From Apoda limacodes (Eukaryota > Arthropoda > Insecta > Lepidoptera > Limacodidae): DNA of 64,000 nucleotides. Below the pieces are notes generated by a model that was not told the origin of the DNA, made no database searches, and saw only the letters and a list, made by a program, of their open reading frames with translations. Positions within the stretch are counted from its first letter, which is position 1. Every line of letters starts with the position of its first letter. The stretch is taken from assembly GCA_946406115.1 (NCBI GenBank), contig OX291544.1, forward strand, positions 5,146,001-5,210,000. The letters run 5' to 3'. The translations under genes were made by a program, and so were the position numbers. Positions 1 to 12,149 of this stretch are shown here, in pieces.

Positions 1-1240
1 CTTTATTATTTATAGTGTAAAATAAATACACTATATCATATAACTTACAAAAATCTTACAAATTACCAACAAATTATTTTTACATACTATTTTTAGTGTT
101 ACCTTGTGTGTCAAGTACGACTTTATTTCATAAAATTCTTACTTTAAATTATTTTACAATTTATCCTTATACGTTAAACTTATTTATGTATTTTTTGTGG
201 TCCGTCGCTAACAGTACCTATAATTTAAAAAAGTCAATAACAAACCAGATTTCATGTCAGACATGGGTATGAAATCATGCATTTCTTTACAAGTAAACAC
301 ATTACAACGGACAAACATTACAACACCTCAGAATAAAGAAAGAACATACCTTTTTAGTGCGAAATATCACCAAAATTATCAAAAACTAAACTTTACATAC
401 TAGGGCATAAACAAGAGCTAGTATTTTCAAATAAGGTGAAATTAAGCGAAACTGTTATTACACTGTGAAAACTGTTCTGTGTAAAGGCACAGAATAATTA
501 ATAGTAAAAGGTATGGTACTTTTTTTTAGGTAGGTATAAATAGTTGATTTTTTAAAGTACCTAAATTGGTTAGTAGGTAGGTAGTAGGTAGATTACTAGA
601 TTTTTTGCGTCCATCACAGAAATGGATAAATAACTTTATCCCGCTTTATTTATATATTTAGTTTACGGTTTACCAAAATTTAACGTCGTCATATCACGTC
701 TGACTTCACATCTAAGTGCTTATTTCCTTGTCTTGTTCTGTATTTGACATATTTGGGATAGACATACACAACCAAAGATGTCACCTACTTAAGCCAAGCA
801 TAAGTAGAAAACCAAAAAACTACCAAACTACTTCTTGTGGAGTCAGTTTAAGCGTGCTTATATGACAATACAATACCAATTAAATCCATTAAAAATATTG
901 ACAACATTTTAATGTAATTACTTACCTACACTTAATTTTATGTTTTTTTTATTTTTTGTCATTTTTCAGCATATGCTCTATTTGCAGAGTTGAATAAAAA
1001 CGTAGTTCATGAAACTCAACAGTTAATTGCATCTAGCGCTTAAGCAAAAATCAGTACCTAATATTTGTTTATTAGTAGTGGTTTAAAAAAGATTTAACGA
1101 AAAGGAATTTTTTAATCAATGTATGTAGTGCAAAATAACCAAGTATGGCAACACCTATTTAGCCCGGCGCGGTGCTACAGGTAGGTTAAAAATGCCGATA
1201 ATCTAATTAAAAATTAGGTCAGTAGTGTTTTTCTGTCTTG
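1..1240. other. No gene recognised (A+T-rich, non-coding)
   Basis: No reading frame with a recognisable family was seen on either strand. The stretch is A+T-rich with a short TAGG(TAGG)-like run near 570-590. It could be intergenic, or it could be intron if the missing first coding exon of CHMP1 lies upstream of the window. Confidence 0.5.
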
Positions 1241-1280
1241 TGCGTACATGTTGAGTGACAAGTTTAATGGTATGATTTTT

Positions 1281-1755
1281 AGGGTTCCGTACCTCAAAAG
1301 GAAAAAACGGAACCCTTATAGGGTCACTTTGTTTGTCCGTCCGTCCGTCCATCCGCCCGTTAGTCCGTCTGTGAAGAGCCTTATTCTCAGGAACGCGTGG
1401 AGGTATCAAGCTAAAATTTATATCAAATACTCAGGCCTACTGTCCCTTGGAGCTGTGAAAAAATCAAAATTCTACGCCAACGCAATCAAAAGATACAGCC
1501 GTTTATGCCGCAAATTTCCGCAAATTTTCGAAACTCGCAAGGGAATCAAAACCTACAGGGTACTTCCCGTGAACTCAGAATCTTAAAATTTGGTACGAAG
1601 CAACGTCTTATAGCATAGATAAAGGAAAAATTGCGAACACCGTAATCGCATTTTTTTAGTTACATCATATAATAAAAATATTTTTAATAATAACGTATAA
1701 TAAGTTTGCACGAAACCCTCGGTGCGCAAGCCAGACTCGCACTTGGCCGGTTTTT
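1281..1755 (+). repeat. Dispersed lepidopteran repeat, GGGTTCCGTACC family
   Basis: It begins with a hairpin, GGGTTCCGT at 1282 pairing with ACGGAACCC ending at 1315. A run of GTCCGTCC follows, and it ends near 1755 with CTCGGTGCGCAAGCCAGACT and CTTGGCCGG. Partial copies with the same two ends lie at 6540-7180 and 21330-21400. I recall this as an abundant moth repeat but cannot name its superfamily. The open frames across it are chance. Confidence 0.75.
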
Positions 1756-2234
1756 ATTAGGTATTTTACGCGACATATCATGTGTGTAAGGCAGAGCGGT
1801 ACGTGGCCGGCAGACCAGCATATCCTAGGATTACGCTGTTTTCACACAGGCTTCATGAAACTGAAACTTTCACAGGGACAGTGACTGGATACTGTGCTTT
1901 TTATGATCGTCATGAAAATTGTCGTGTGAGGGGTGTGAGGTGCGTCTACCAAGAGCCTGTAAGTTAATATTAGATTTAATACCTAAATAAAATTAAATTT
2001 TGCATTTTCACGGGACCCGCGTGCGGTTATGCTCCCATAGATACTGAAGAGATTTTTATTCCGTGGCGCGTTGTGAAAAAAAAAGTGAGGAAAATATTGA
2101 TTTAGTTTGTATGGAAATTAATCAATTTACTCAATTCACAATTTTCACCTTCTGACATCGGCATATTATTCATATGGTACATAATGCACACGTACGTAAC
2201 GAAAGAATACACCAATTACTTTACACCTTGTGTA

Positions 2235-2621
2235 AAGAAGATGCTTGCTATCTCTGACAGGCACAGAATAAATAAACCAAATACCGCTTTTTAAATCTGG
2301 TGACAAAGATCATCCCTCAAATTTTAGACCAATGCTGTTCTAACCCGCTTTAGTAAGTTATTTGAAACATCTTAATCATTTTCTTTGGTATACAGGAACT
2401 GTTACATGATCATCAATTCAGGCAGGTAGAAACCAAGGGACGTTTAACTGCTGAAACCTTGCTAATAAAGTATATTCTCATGGCATTGGAGAGTTCCCAA
2501 GTTGTAATTGACGTTTTCGCAACTTATCAAGGGCATCTGATTGTGACGACCATCATATGTTGTAAGCCAAATCAAAATATGATGGTGTTTCTAACACCAT
2601 AAAGGTCTTCAACTTATAGAT
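2235..2621 (+). repeat. Left arm of an inverted pair of LINE reverse-transcriptase fragments
   Basis: Read forward, it encodes a broken reverse transcriptase: FKSGDKDHPSNFRP near 2300, as in the Jockey/CR1 motif where a retroelement frame starts its RT core, then TAETLLIKYILMALESS near 2450. Stops and frame changes make it a relic. The whole stretch recurs in reverse complement at 2913-3307, with 291 bases between. Confidence 0.75.
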
Positions 2622-2699
2622 ACTTTTGACTCGAAATTAGAATGGGGTCCACAAACAAACTTAGTTCTACTGCTTTTGCAGTGGGAAAAATCAGGCAAC

Positions 2700-3307
2700 T
2701 GACTGACATACAACTATATTATTTTAATAATACAAAAAAGTTTGTATGAAGTATTTATAAGCTTGGTGGCAGAGATTCTCTTATATATACTTAAAATAAG
2801 GAAATAAGAAAGGCCCTAATATCGATCCTTGTAGTACACCAAATTTTACTAGAGATCCCTAAGATTTAGCACTATTTATTACCACTTTTTGAATTCTTTT
2901 ACTTAAGTATAAATCTATAAGTTCAAGAGCTTTATGGTGTTAGTAACACCATCATATTTTAATTTAGCTTGCAACATATCGACCACAATCAAATGCCTTT
3001 GATAGTTGCAAAAAGTCAACTACATCTTGGGAACTCTTCAATGCCGTTAGAATATGCTTTATTAGCAAGGTTTTAGCATCAGCAGTTAAGCGTCTCTACG
3101 TAAAGCTGAATTGACGATCATGTAAAACTTCCTATATACCAGGATGTAAAAGAAAATGATTAATGTTTTTCAAATATCTTACTAAAGTGGGTGTGGGTGG
3201 AACAGCATTGGTCTTAAATTTAAGAGATTTTCTTTGTCACCAGATTTAAAAAGCGGTATTTGGTCTATTTATTTTATAACTGTCAGAGATAGCGAGCATC
3301 TTCTTTA
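2700..3307 (-). pseudogene. LINE reverse transcriptase relic, right arm plus spacer
   Basis: Read on the minus strand, the right arm (2913-3307) carries the same RT segment as the left arm. The frame then continues into the spacer with FGVLQGSILGPF near 2860-2810, the conserved RT motif just before the catalytic YADD block. Several frameshifts and stops are visible, so no protein is possible. The spacer belongs to this minus-strand copy, so the plus-strand arm is an inverted duplicate of its upstream half. Clade is probably Jockey/CR1-like. Confidence 0.75.
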
Positions 3308-5099
3308 TATAATAACACTAACATCACCAACTAAGTTAAAACGCAGAACTCATCTTTGGTTATAGCACTCAAGCCCAATTTGGGTTCGGGCGGGTTAGCC
3401 ACTAAACAAAAAGCCACTTTATAATTTTTGCGGTTTTTGCGTGATTTACCTGTCACTGACAAAACTCTTCTATTTTCTGTGGATGTTTATCTAGACAATT
3501 ACTACCTAATACTACGGGGTCATGTGTTGGCAGATGGTCCTTTTTCCGGGATTTTCTAGGAACATCTGTCATACATTCCCGGGTGCTGGGGTAATAAAAA
3601 CCTGTAAATAGAGAAACAGTTCTAGTAACCAGTACTACAAAAGGGTTTCTGGCCTCGGTCGTCAAACAACTAAAAGAATCGCTCTGTGAAAAAGGTGACT
3701 GTGGCAGTCAAGGGTAATTCATAAGCAAGCTATTAATTCAATTCAATTCAAACCTCCGCTAAAACGCGGCCGTATAAAAAACATGAAATGTATCAGACAT
3801 AACAACTAAACGCCTACAATTAATTTCAGGTGAATATAGAGTAAAAATGTCTTTCAGTGGCAAATGTGATGCATGTTGTGTTTCCAAAATTTTCGTAGTG
3901 TTGCGGCGTGCAATGTCCATGGTATCACTTCCATGTAATTTTTGGATTACAGCAAGGCTTTTGATTCCCTGCAACATAAACATATTTGAAAGCAAACAAA
4001 GATGTTTGATTAAAATGTTTGCTTTTTATTAGTTTTGCGGCCACTCACAATTATAGCATATAACAAAAGGACACATAAAACAAACCAAATTAGCACCATA
4101 TCCCTAAACAGCATCGGAGCAGACGTATTTTGCATCATCTCTATTTCTTTATGAAAGCAGCTCCGCCCGCGCTAAATACGGTTATCGGCAAGAGATTCCC
4201 ACGGCCGTTTCTTCATAAATAGGCAGTGCTTTTACCAAGACTGTGATTATAGTAAGGAAGTTTCCTGTAGCAAGCTATAGTTCGTTTCTGTAAAATTTGG
4301 TTACACTCGTAGTTATTTATAGTCCCTTTACCTATCCTTGTGCAAAATTTTTGCTCAATTGGATGCTCCATTGCGATGTGGAGGTAGGTCAAACAAACAG
4401 ACATTGAAATTCTGCGTCAAGAGTATTCGACTATTAAATCATACTAGCGCTTCGTCCGCTCGGACTTTTGAAAAAATAAAGCTTTTTATGGTTTTAGCTA
4501 CAAAAATATTTTATATATATATATAATTATGTATATTTTATATATATTTTTACGAATAATATTATTTACAGAATTATGATACAATTTTTATTCCTTGTTT
4601 TTTCCCCTAAATTAAAAGCCAAAGAGACACTTGATTTCTGAATTCGTTATTTTGTCTATAAAAAAAAACACTAAAAAGGTTTAATATAAAAAAAAACATT
4701 TATAAAACATAAAAAAAACCATTTCTTGCTGAAGATTCAAATTTTTGATTACATTTTGGCATGAGCACTTAAAGGTGCGCGCTTCTGCTTCAAAGTACCC
4801 ACATGACTATTGAATGCGATGGATGAGTAAGTTAAGTCAGCCAAGTTAAGCTAGTTTTTTGAAAAGAGTAACTGCTGAGTTTCCCGCAGACTCACTTTGA
4901 CTAAAAATAACCTTGTGAGTCGGTAGTATTAAAAAACAATATTTGATTTGAAAAAGCTCTCAAAGGGCCTAATTAAATGAAATTTTTCATGAAATTTCAT
5001 TGTTCTCTTCAATCTGCTGTTTGCTGTTCCGATGACCAACACATCCTCAGTACCTATATTATCATAAACTATCTGACACTGCGAACTTTTTTACGAGCT
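3308..5099. other. No gene recognised; short repeat scraps
   Basis: No coding exon was recognised. A CAGCTCCGCCCGCGCTAAAT segment near 4158 resembles the ends of the Helitron-like repeats at 30853 and 63070. The rest is A+T-rich, with TATA/TTTTA runs near 4510-4560. Confidence 0.45.
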
Positions 5100-5119
5100 T
5101 TTTATTAGCTTCACCTGTA

Positions 5120-5792
5120 TGTTTGTATGTTTGTTTGTAACCGACTTCTTTGGGCGCGATTTTGACCCACTTTAAACGGCCAGATTTCGTTCAAACTTTG
5201 TAGATTTATTGAGGACCGATGACAATACACTAATTTGATAAAATTATTCCATTTTTCAATTTGCAAAATATGATTTTTGTTAATTTATATAATTTTCATC
5301 TATAGTCAATAAGGTAAGAAAATAAAGCACTCTCTGATGCTTCGCATCATGAGTCGTGCAATAGTTTAAAATTAAAAAAACAAGCTATTATAAATAATCC
5401 AAACTAAAAAGTAGAAAATAAATTTTAATGAATTTAAATTAAGAAAATAGTGTTAAAAATGTCAATGAATATAAATTAATAATAGTGTGAATAAAAAAAA
5501 AATATTTTATTTAAAAAAAAGCGTGGGGTGCTTTTTAAGATATTATCGAAATGATAATCACTCTACTCATATCTGTCAATAAAATATTTATAACTATTGA
5601 CACCATGCACCCCACGCTTTTTTTAAAATAAAATAATTTTCTTTTTATTCACACTATTATTAATTTATATTCATTGAAATTTTTAACACTATTTTCTTAA
5701 TTTAAATTCATTAAAATTTATTTTCTATTTTTTAGTTCGGTTTTCTATAAAAAGCGTGTTTTTTAGTTTTTTTAAACTATTATTTATTTAGC
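5120..5792. mobile_element. Non-autonomous element with long palindrome (MITE-like)
   Basis: It opens with ACCGACTTCTTTGGGCGCGA and a TTTGACCCACTTTAAACGGC block that I recall as a dispersed lepidopteran repeat. The distal part is a long inverted repeat, 5361-5531 against 5603-5792. The clearest pairing is GCGTGGGGTGC at 5521 with GCACCCCACGC at 5608, plus long shared AT-rich runs. No coding capacity is seen. It is probably a foldback or MITE-type DNA element; the outer ends and any target-site duplication could not be fixed. Confidence 0.65.
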
Positions 5793-5852
5793 TATAGTCC
5801 CTCTCCCTTATACACATATACTCTCATATATAGCCTATGATAAGATTTATTC

Positions 5853-6055
5853 AGACGTGCAATGAGCTCCTGCCAAGGGTTGTTTTCTATGCACTACAGA
5901 CAGTATGGGGTTCTTCAAGAAAGAAGTTATTAGATTATGAAAGGTCAGCAACGCGCGAGTGATGCCCCAGGTATTGCAAGCGTCCATAGGCTGCGGTAAC
6001 CGCTTACGATCAGGCGAACCGCAAGTTTGCCATCTTAGTGGTATTAAAAATAGGT
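5853..6055 (+). repeat. Dispersed repeat, copy 1 (second at 56613-56805)
   Basis: The two copies share AATGAGCTCC-GCCAAGG at the start, then TATGGGGTTCTT and AAGAAAGAAG. They also share CGCGCGAGTGATGCCCCAGG, GCAAGCGTCCA and, at the end, ATCAGGCG-ACCGCAAG followed by TTTGCCA-CTTAGT. This copy lies just before the first visible CHMP1 exon. It looks like the 3' tail of a retroelement; the family was not identified. Confidence 0.7.
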
Positions 6056-6190
6056 GCAGCAGTGGTTTCGGAGATTACCCTTTACATATAAACAAACTTA
6101 CAAAATATATTCTCTCTCTCTCTGTATACATTAGTACTTATAGATAATTTTATTTTTCTACCAATATTTCTCTATAACTCATTGTAACAG

Positions 6191-8835
6191 AACATCTTTT
6201 TAATTTAAAATTTGCGGTAAAAGAATTAGAAAGGAATTCGAAAAAATGTGATAAGGAAGAAAAAGTAGAAAAAGAGAAAGCAAAAAAAGCAATCCAGAAA
6301 GGCAACATGGAGGGCGCGCGGATACACGCAGAGAACGCGATCAGGCAGAAGAACCAATCACTCAACTACCTGCGGATGTCGGCCAGGGTTGACGCCGTCT
6401 CGAGCAGAGTTCAAACCGCGCTCACTACTAGAAAGGTATCAATGTACATAAAACTTAGTTTTTTTCTTAATCTTATTCTAAAACTTATGGTGGTATACAT
6501 AATGCACTTGTCTGTAAAATTTTACCAGAACCGATACATAGACTATAAGGGTACCGCTTTTTGGCTTGGCTACGGAACCATAAAAAAAATTAAAACTCAG
6601 TTTCGTAGTGTCTAGCAGAAATTTTTCCTTACCCTATCCTATCCCAGAGAGTTGAGCCCAGAGCCAGTATCTAAAAACTTTGTTAGTTTCACAGCTGTAG
6701 AATTACTAAGCGGAGCCATGTCTCTAAGCCTACGCTGTCTGTCTGTCTGTCCGACCATTAAAGGGGTCTATCTTTTAGACCGAAATAGGTAGAAGCCTGA
6801 AATTTTTACAGAATATATGTTATAATTATTTAACAAACAATAAAAAGTTAAGAAAGTAAAAAAATTAAGTGCGGTCCCCAAATAAGAAACACGTTTCAGT
6901 TGTTTTTGATAGTAAAAAATTTCAAGCTTCAAAGTTGCCATGATTATAGTGTAAGCTCTAGAGTGACAACAAATAATAAAAGCCCGCCCGAGCCATTACC
7001 ATCTTAAATTACATTAAATCAGCGCCATCTAGCGATTATTAAGAGTAATATTAACACATTTGTTTGTTGGAAACGATATTTAAAGTTAAGTAAACGTCGG
7101 CACACGGTTTTTGTTTGTTCAAAAATTACGTAAATGGTAGTACGGAACCCACGTTGCATGAGTCCGACTCGCACGTGATCTATTTTTATTATTTATTTGT
7201 TGTGATTGGCATGCATTTTAACCAGTATCGTGTTAGGTTTTATTCGGTAATTTATACATACATGATAAAATTAAAACTCTTAAATCGTTTAGGGAGTAGG
7301 CGTGACCCACCCATATGTATATCCATCTGTATGTGTCTATTAATCTGTCATTATACAATGTGTGTGACAGCTTGTGGCACATATTCTAAGCTGCTATGTG
7401 TTTTACGAGGGCACTTCAGCCGCTGACTTGTCATGAAATTACTGGCCACTAGGCCGCCAACGTCCGCCAATTCGCGCTAGGGCAGCGTGGAGAGACATGT
7501 GCCCTGCAGTTGGAACGTTTAACAGCTAAACAAGCACTAGTTAATCTTTCATTGTCACAAAACATCAACACTATTGTAAGTGTTTTATATGTAAAAGGCA
7601 GAAAGAGATAGTGTGTAGGTGTGATGTGAGGTCTTACACGAAAGACGAGGTGTCGTCATCATGGCATTATGACTAACTTTGGGCGAATTAAATAAAACTG
7701 CTATTCGAAAAATATAGGACGTTTAGTGATCGGTAACTTGGCCATATCCTTAAAACTTCACCAACGGAGTCCACCAGTTATTAATTTATACCTATTATAA
7801 TGGTTTTCTCCATACAGGGAGACTGCTAAGCCGTTTACATCATTACTTGAACTAATTCCGATAACTTAAAAATAGGTGACAACCTCCATGGCAGGTGTGG
7901 TTAAAGCAATGGATGCAGCTATGAAGTCAATGAACTTGGAGAAGATTTCGACTCTAATGGACAAGTTTGAGAGCCAGTTCGAGGACCTGGACGTGCAGTC
8001 GTCATACATGGAAAATGCCATGTCTCAGACCACCACCACTTCCGTCCCACAGGGAGACGTCGAGAAACTGTTGCTGCAAGTCGCTGATGAAGCAGGGTAT
8101 GTCTCTTATTACAAATCTAAATGCAAAAACATCAACTTTTCAGTTTGCAGTTGTTCCCTTTGGATCTTAAGCTTTTTCATTTTTCATACGACTCTGAACC
8201 ATCGCCTGATTGGTTTGTTGTGATATGTATTAATATTATATAACCTGGATAATTAGATAAACTATAGAATTTAATGATTAGATGTCACCTTAGTCGGTCC
8301 GGAAGATATCTGCTGCAAGTAGGCCTACTCCATAGGTATGTCTCCACGTCCATCAGCTTCCTGCTGCTTTAACTAGATCGTCTGGCCCCTTGGTAGGAGG
8401 CCGTCCCACGGTGCGTGTTCTGATCTGTGGCCGTCACTCGAAGACCTTTAATACCCTTCAGCAATCAGTTCAACGAGCGATGCCTGCTCATTGCTATCTG
8501 ACCCTTGGCGAGAACTTAGTTTCCTTGGCGAATTTCGTTATTCCAGAATATAGTATATTTTATCGCGTAACAAAAATTATTAGTATTGAAATACTATTAA
8601 AATATAATTTAAAAGTTAACTAAAGATGTAATGAATGTTTAATTAATGAAAAAATTTTGTTGATAACTAGGTTGGTTTTTTTTTTATTAAGCATCACACA
8701 ATTTTTCTCAGGTTGGAATTAAACATGGAGTTGCCATCAGGAGTCCCCAGCACATCTGTGGGCGCTTCCACAGTGGTCTCGCAAGAGCAAGACGAACTCA
8801 CGCAGAGACTCGCGAGGTTACGACAAGCAGAGTAA
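6191..8835 (+). CDS. CHMP1: CHMP1, ESCRT-III subunit; first coding exon missing from view
   Basis: CHMP1 is a late-acting ESCRT-III protein that helps cut membrane necks in multivesicular-body sorting and cell division. It recruits MIT-domain proteins such as the ATPase VPS4. Visible coding exons are 6191-6435, 7876-8096 and 8712-8835; each has an AG acceptor and the two internal donors are GT. Phases join cleanly (2+81 codons; 73 codons+2; 1+41 codons), giving about 195 residues. The basic N-terminal helix reads HLFNLKF and [13 protein letters not shown], followed by the CHMP1 signature [10 protein letters not shown] and [14 protein letters not shown]. The C-terminus, [15 protein letters not shown], is a MIM1 motif (LxxRLxxLR). 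The acceptor at 6190 shows that a short exon with the start Met lies upstream; I could not identify it. A polyadenylation signal follows at 8938. Identity is secure. Confidence 0.93.
6540..7180 (+). repeat. Degenerate GGGTTCCGTACC-family repeat in a CHMP1 intron
   Basis: TACCGCTTTTTGGC and CTACGGAACCAT near 6550-6585, a GTCTGTCTGTCTGTCC run near 6738, and TACGGAACCCACGTTGCAT then GAGTCCGACTCGCACGTGAT near 7141-7180 match the ends of the repeat at 1281-1755. It fills much of the 6436-7875 intron and has no coding content. Confidence 0.6.
8300..8525 (-). pseudogene. RTE-type LINE ORF C-terminus, relic
   Basis: On the minus strand, frames read [19 protein letters not shown] and WTWRHT. This is the tail of the lepidopteran RTE-type ORF, whose usual form is GRPPTRW-DDLVKVAGS-W. 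Stops interrupt it. It sits in the last CHMP1 intron (8097-8711) in antisense orientation. Related antisense scraps lie at 10700-10880 and 44215-44345. Confidence 0.6.
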
Positions 8836-8937
8836 CACACAAGTAATCACAAATATGTATAAAGATTGTAATTTAAGCTGTATGTGCAACTGGAACTATT
8901 TTTAAATTAGCAATTTAGTTTTTTATGAGACTCATAA

Positions 8938-8943
8938 AATAAA
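8938..8943 (+). promoter_or_regulatory. Candidate polyadenylation signal of CHMP1
   Basis: AATAAA, about 100 bases after the CHMP1 stop codon. It is the first good signal downstream of the stop. Confidence 0.6.
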
Positions 8944-10690
8944 TTTTGATATTTTGTTTTGTAGTTTAGATGCTGTTTGCACTGCAAGTAAGTTGTGGGG
9001 TCTGTCCATAATGTTGAGAAAACTGTAAAAGAACGGTGCCAAGAACAACATAAAATAGTGTAATTAAAACCCTTAGATTGGGCCTTAGAAATCAACTTTT
9101 TCTTTTGTTTGTTTAAAGTTTTACAACAATTAAATTCTCACAATAAACATTCCAGATGGGTGACATGGGAATTTTAAAAATTATGAAGTATAATAGTTTA
9201 AAAATAGTTTCAGCTTCTGAAATGAAACTGTAATATATTTTTAAGAATGTTTATGAAATGTTATATAACTTAAGATTAGACAGTTATTAATACCTTTTTT
9301 ATTACTAAAAATATAAAAGAAAAGCAATTATTTGGCTGGCCCAGGTTAGTTGGATTATTGTAACTTTAATTAAAAAAATAGCATTTGTTTTTGATAAATC
9401 ATATAACTTTTTAAAGATAAAAAAAATAAAGATAATACGGTAACAATAATGGCAATTATAAAGTAAAAACCTACTACAAATCCATTTTTTGATGTACATA
9501 TATGTGTAAAAGAAAATTATAAACATTAAAGTCGTTTTGTGCTTGGAGTTGTATATTAAGAGCCAGCGGAATGTTTTTATTATATTGGTTAAATTATTGG
9601 TACAATGCGATTCAACTAAAAAAAAAGGAATGACCTCGCGCCATCTCGTTCTTCTCGATTGAACGAGTCAGGTAGGGTGTGAGTAGACAAGTTAAAAAAA
9701 AATCTGTATTTTTTATTTTAAACTTATATAGTATTCCTAGTTTTCGATTAAATCCTTCTTTAATTTTGGTAATTGCTGCCGGCACAAATCAAATAAAGGT
9801 TTTTTTTTATAGATTTAACAAATTGAGTTGTAGCAGATTATAATAGACATAAAACATGTCGTAGCAAACCTGGAAAAAAGATTGTGTTATATTTGTAATT
9901 TAATTGCGAACCGTACTTTTGAGTTGAAGATCGCGCAGCCACGGTCATTGCAATACCTTTTCTTAGTTGGATTGCATTGTGTACGTAACAGATTAGAAAA
10001 AGACTGTAAGTCCAATGTCTAGGACGTGTCGTCTCTATCTCTATATTTTACACTATTTTTATTTTGGACAATAACAATCGTGACGCTGGCAAAATGTACA
10101 GATTGTAGGATGTCTCAAACGTTGGCCATCAATAAGTAGTAAAAGATGTCAAGAAATGTAAATTGATTTACCTATTATTATCACTTTATGCAGTTTTAAT
10201 TTGTTCGATTGATTTCATGTTGAATAGTTTCTTTCCAAGGTGATTGTCGACTTAAATGGTAATCGCTTTCAAGTCTAATACCATTGCGGCGCGGGTAGCT
10301 ATTAAATGGTACACAATACAATCGAAATTTTTAAACTAATTAATTTATAAACTAAATATATTTTGGATAATTTGTTATTCTATTTCTTAGTTATGTTTGC
10401 AATACAATAAACAATAGAAATTAAATTTTGTCCTAATTGCGTTTTATCAAAACAGGCTATGTATTTTAGGATATAATAGTTTGGTTTTACAGTAAGCTTG
10501 GTGCTAAAGACGACATTATGTTCTACTTGGGCTAGTACACATTATTATTTGTAGAAATAATAAGCCATTGTAAAGGAATTTGTCTCGACATAAATAAATA
10601 AATTTCTCATTATTTTTTTTAGTAAATGCTTATGAAGTTATATTGTTTTTTCTCTTAATGACTAAAGATGTTGCTCGCCGCCTCGTGACA
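8944..10690. other. No gene recognised
   Basis: A+T-rich stretch without a recognisable coding segment on either strand. Short open frames here have no family features. Confidence 0.45.
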
Positions 10691-10699
10691 AGTGTCGAA

Positions 10700-10880
10700 T
10701 AGTATAGAATAGTTTGCCTGTAGCAGTCTTCTGTTGGACATAGGATCCAAGAAACTATATCACTTGGTCACCTGCCTTTCTCATCCAGTTACTTTTGGAT
10801 ACCTTTAGGTCATCTGTCCACCCGGCTGGGTACAACCCAACCCACGCTGCGCGTTCCGATACGTGGTCTCCACTCCGCGT
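10700..10880 (-). repeat. RTE-type LINE tail fragment
   Basis: GCAGTCTTCTGTTGGACATAGG at the left and CACGCTGCGCGTTCCGATA then GTGGTCTCCACT at the right match, in antisense, the same LINE C-terminal repeat as 8300-8525. It is heavily decayed. Confidence 0.5.
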
Positions 10881-12149
10881 TTGCAGCAGATGTGTTTGGT
10901 ATCAGTGGCGAGGGTTAGAATTATAATAAAGGTAAATCTGTCAAAAAAATGATGTTTTTGTTCTCAAAACTTGGTTTGGAAAATGAAGTTTCTTGATCCA
11001 GCAAGTATAGTCAGTTGAATTAAAGCCATTAGGACAAATAAAACCCAATTAAACAGTAAAATAAAAATAACCCGAGAAAAATATCTACCAAACCGAAAGC
11101 ACACGGACGTACACGTACTTAATTCATGCTATTCTAAATAAAACGCAAGTTCACTTCTAAATAAAATCTTTGTTAATGTTTATTTTGTATTTTGATTTTT
11201 AATTTTGCAATCTTTTCTATCAACTACCGACTTGTACGCGACAGAGAGAACAAATTGTTAAAACGTATTTATTAGAAAGAGCTAAAAAACGTATGCCTAT
11301 TTAGCTTACCTTTACCAATTTCACACAACGCTTTACACAACGTTGAACAAAACGCGTAAGCGCCGACTTGTACATGGCCCTTTCGACCTTTTGGTCGAGA
11401 GTTAACTTACTTTTCTGACATTAGGTGTACCTTCATGTAGGACATTATTTCGGGAATGATATATCTGGGGAAAAGTTAGTAGGAAATGTGACGGTGCTAA
11501 CTTATTAAGGTGCGTAATGCAGCGTTGTGCAGACCTTTGTCTCGTCCATAGAATATTTAGGATAGGTAACTAGTAATATGTCATGATCCCGCTCCTTTTA
11601 AGGGGTTTAGTTGCGAACTCATGAAAGAAAGATAAGCTTGGATTTTGCGGATGTTAGCGCCAAATTAATTAAATATTTATAAATCAACTTACCGAGAACT
11701 ATGAGAACTAGACTATTAGATCTCATCCTACAAATATGATAAATGTGAATTTCTCAATCACCCTTTAACCTTTGGACGGATCGGGCTGAAACTTGGCATA
11801 CATATAGGTTAAGACCTGGAGTAGCATTATATATAAAGAGAGGAGAGTAGGTACTTTTTATCCGATAAATTTAAGTTTCCGCAGGAATAACTATAACAGA
11901 GTTAAACGAACTATAGCTACAGCTACATTAATAGATATAAGAGCACACGTACAATTGTTCCTAGCTCTAGACATATACCTACGTAAGCCCCGACCATTTT
12001 AGGTGTACCTGAGCAAGTTTATGTTCCGACTGCTATACCTACATTACTAGTTTTAGTACAAAGAATAATTTAAAAATGTTAGCATTAAAATAACTAGTAG
12101 GTACCTACTTACCTACGTTACACGTAGTACCTGTTCAAAATGGCCACCA

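Noticed and set aside
1203..1586. Two overlapping open frames on opposite strands
   Set aside because: Both lie in the dispersed GGGTTCCGTACC repeat, including its GTCC simple run; no domain.
2485..2500. ATGGCATTGGAGA followed by GT as the CHMP1 first exon
   Set aside because: It lies in the reverse-transcriptase fragment and encodes MALE, not a CHMP1-like start; the phase match is chance.
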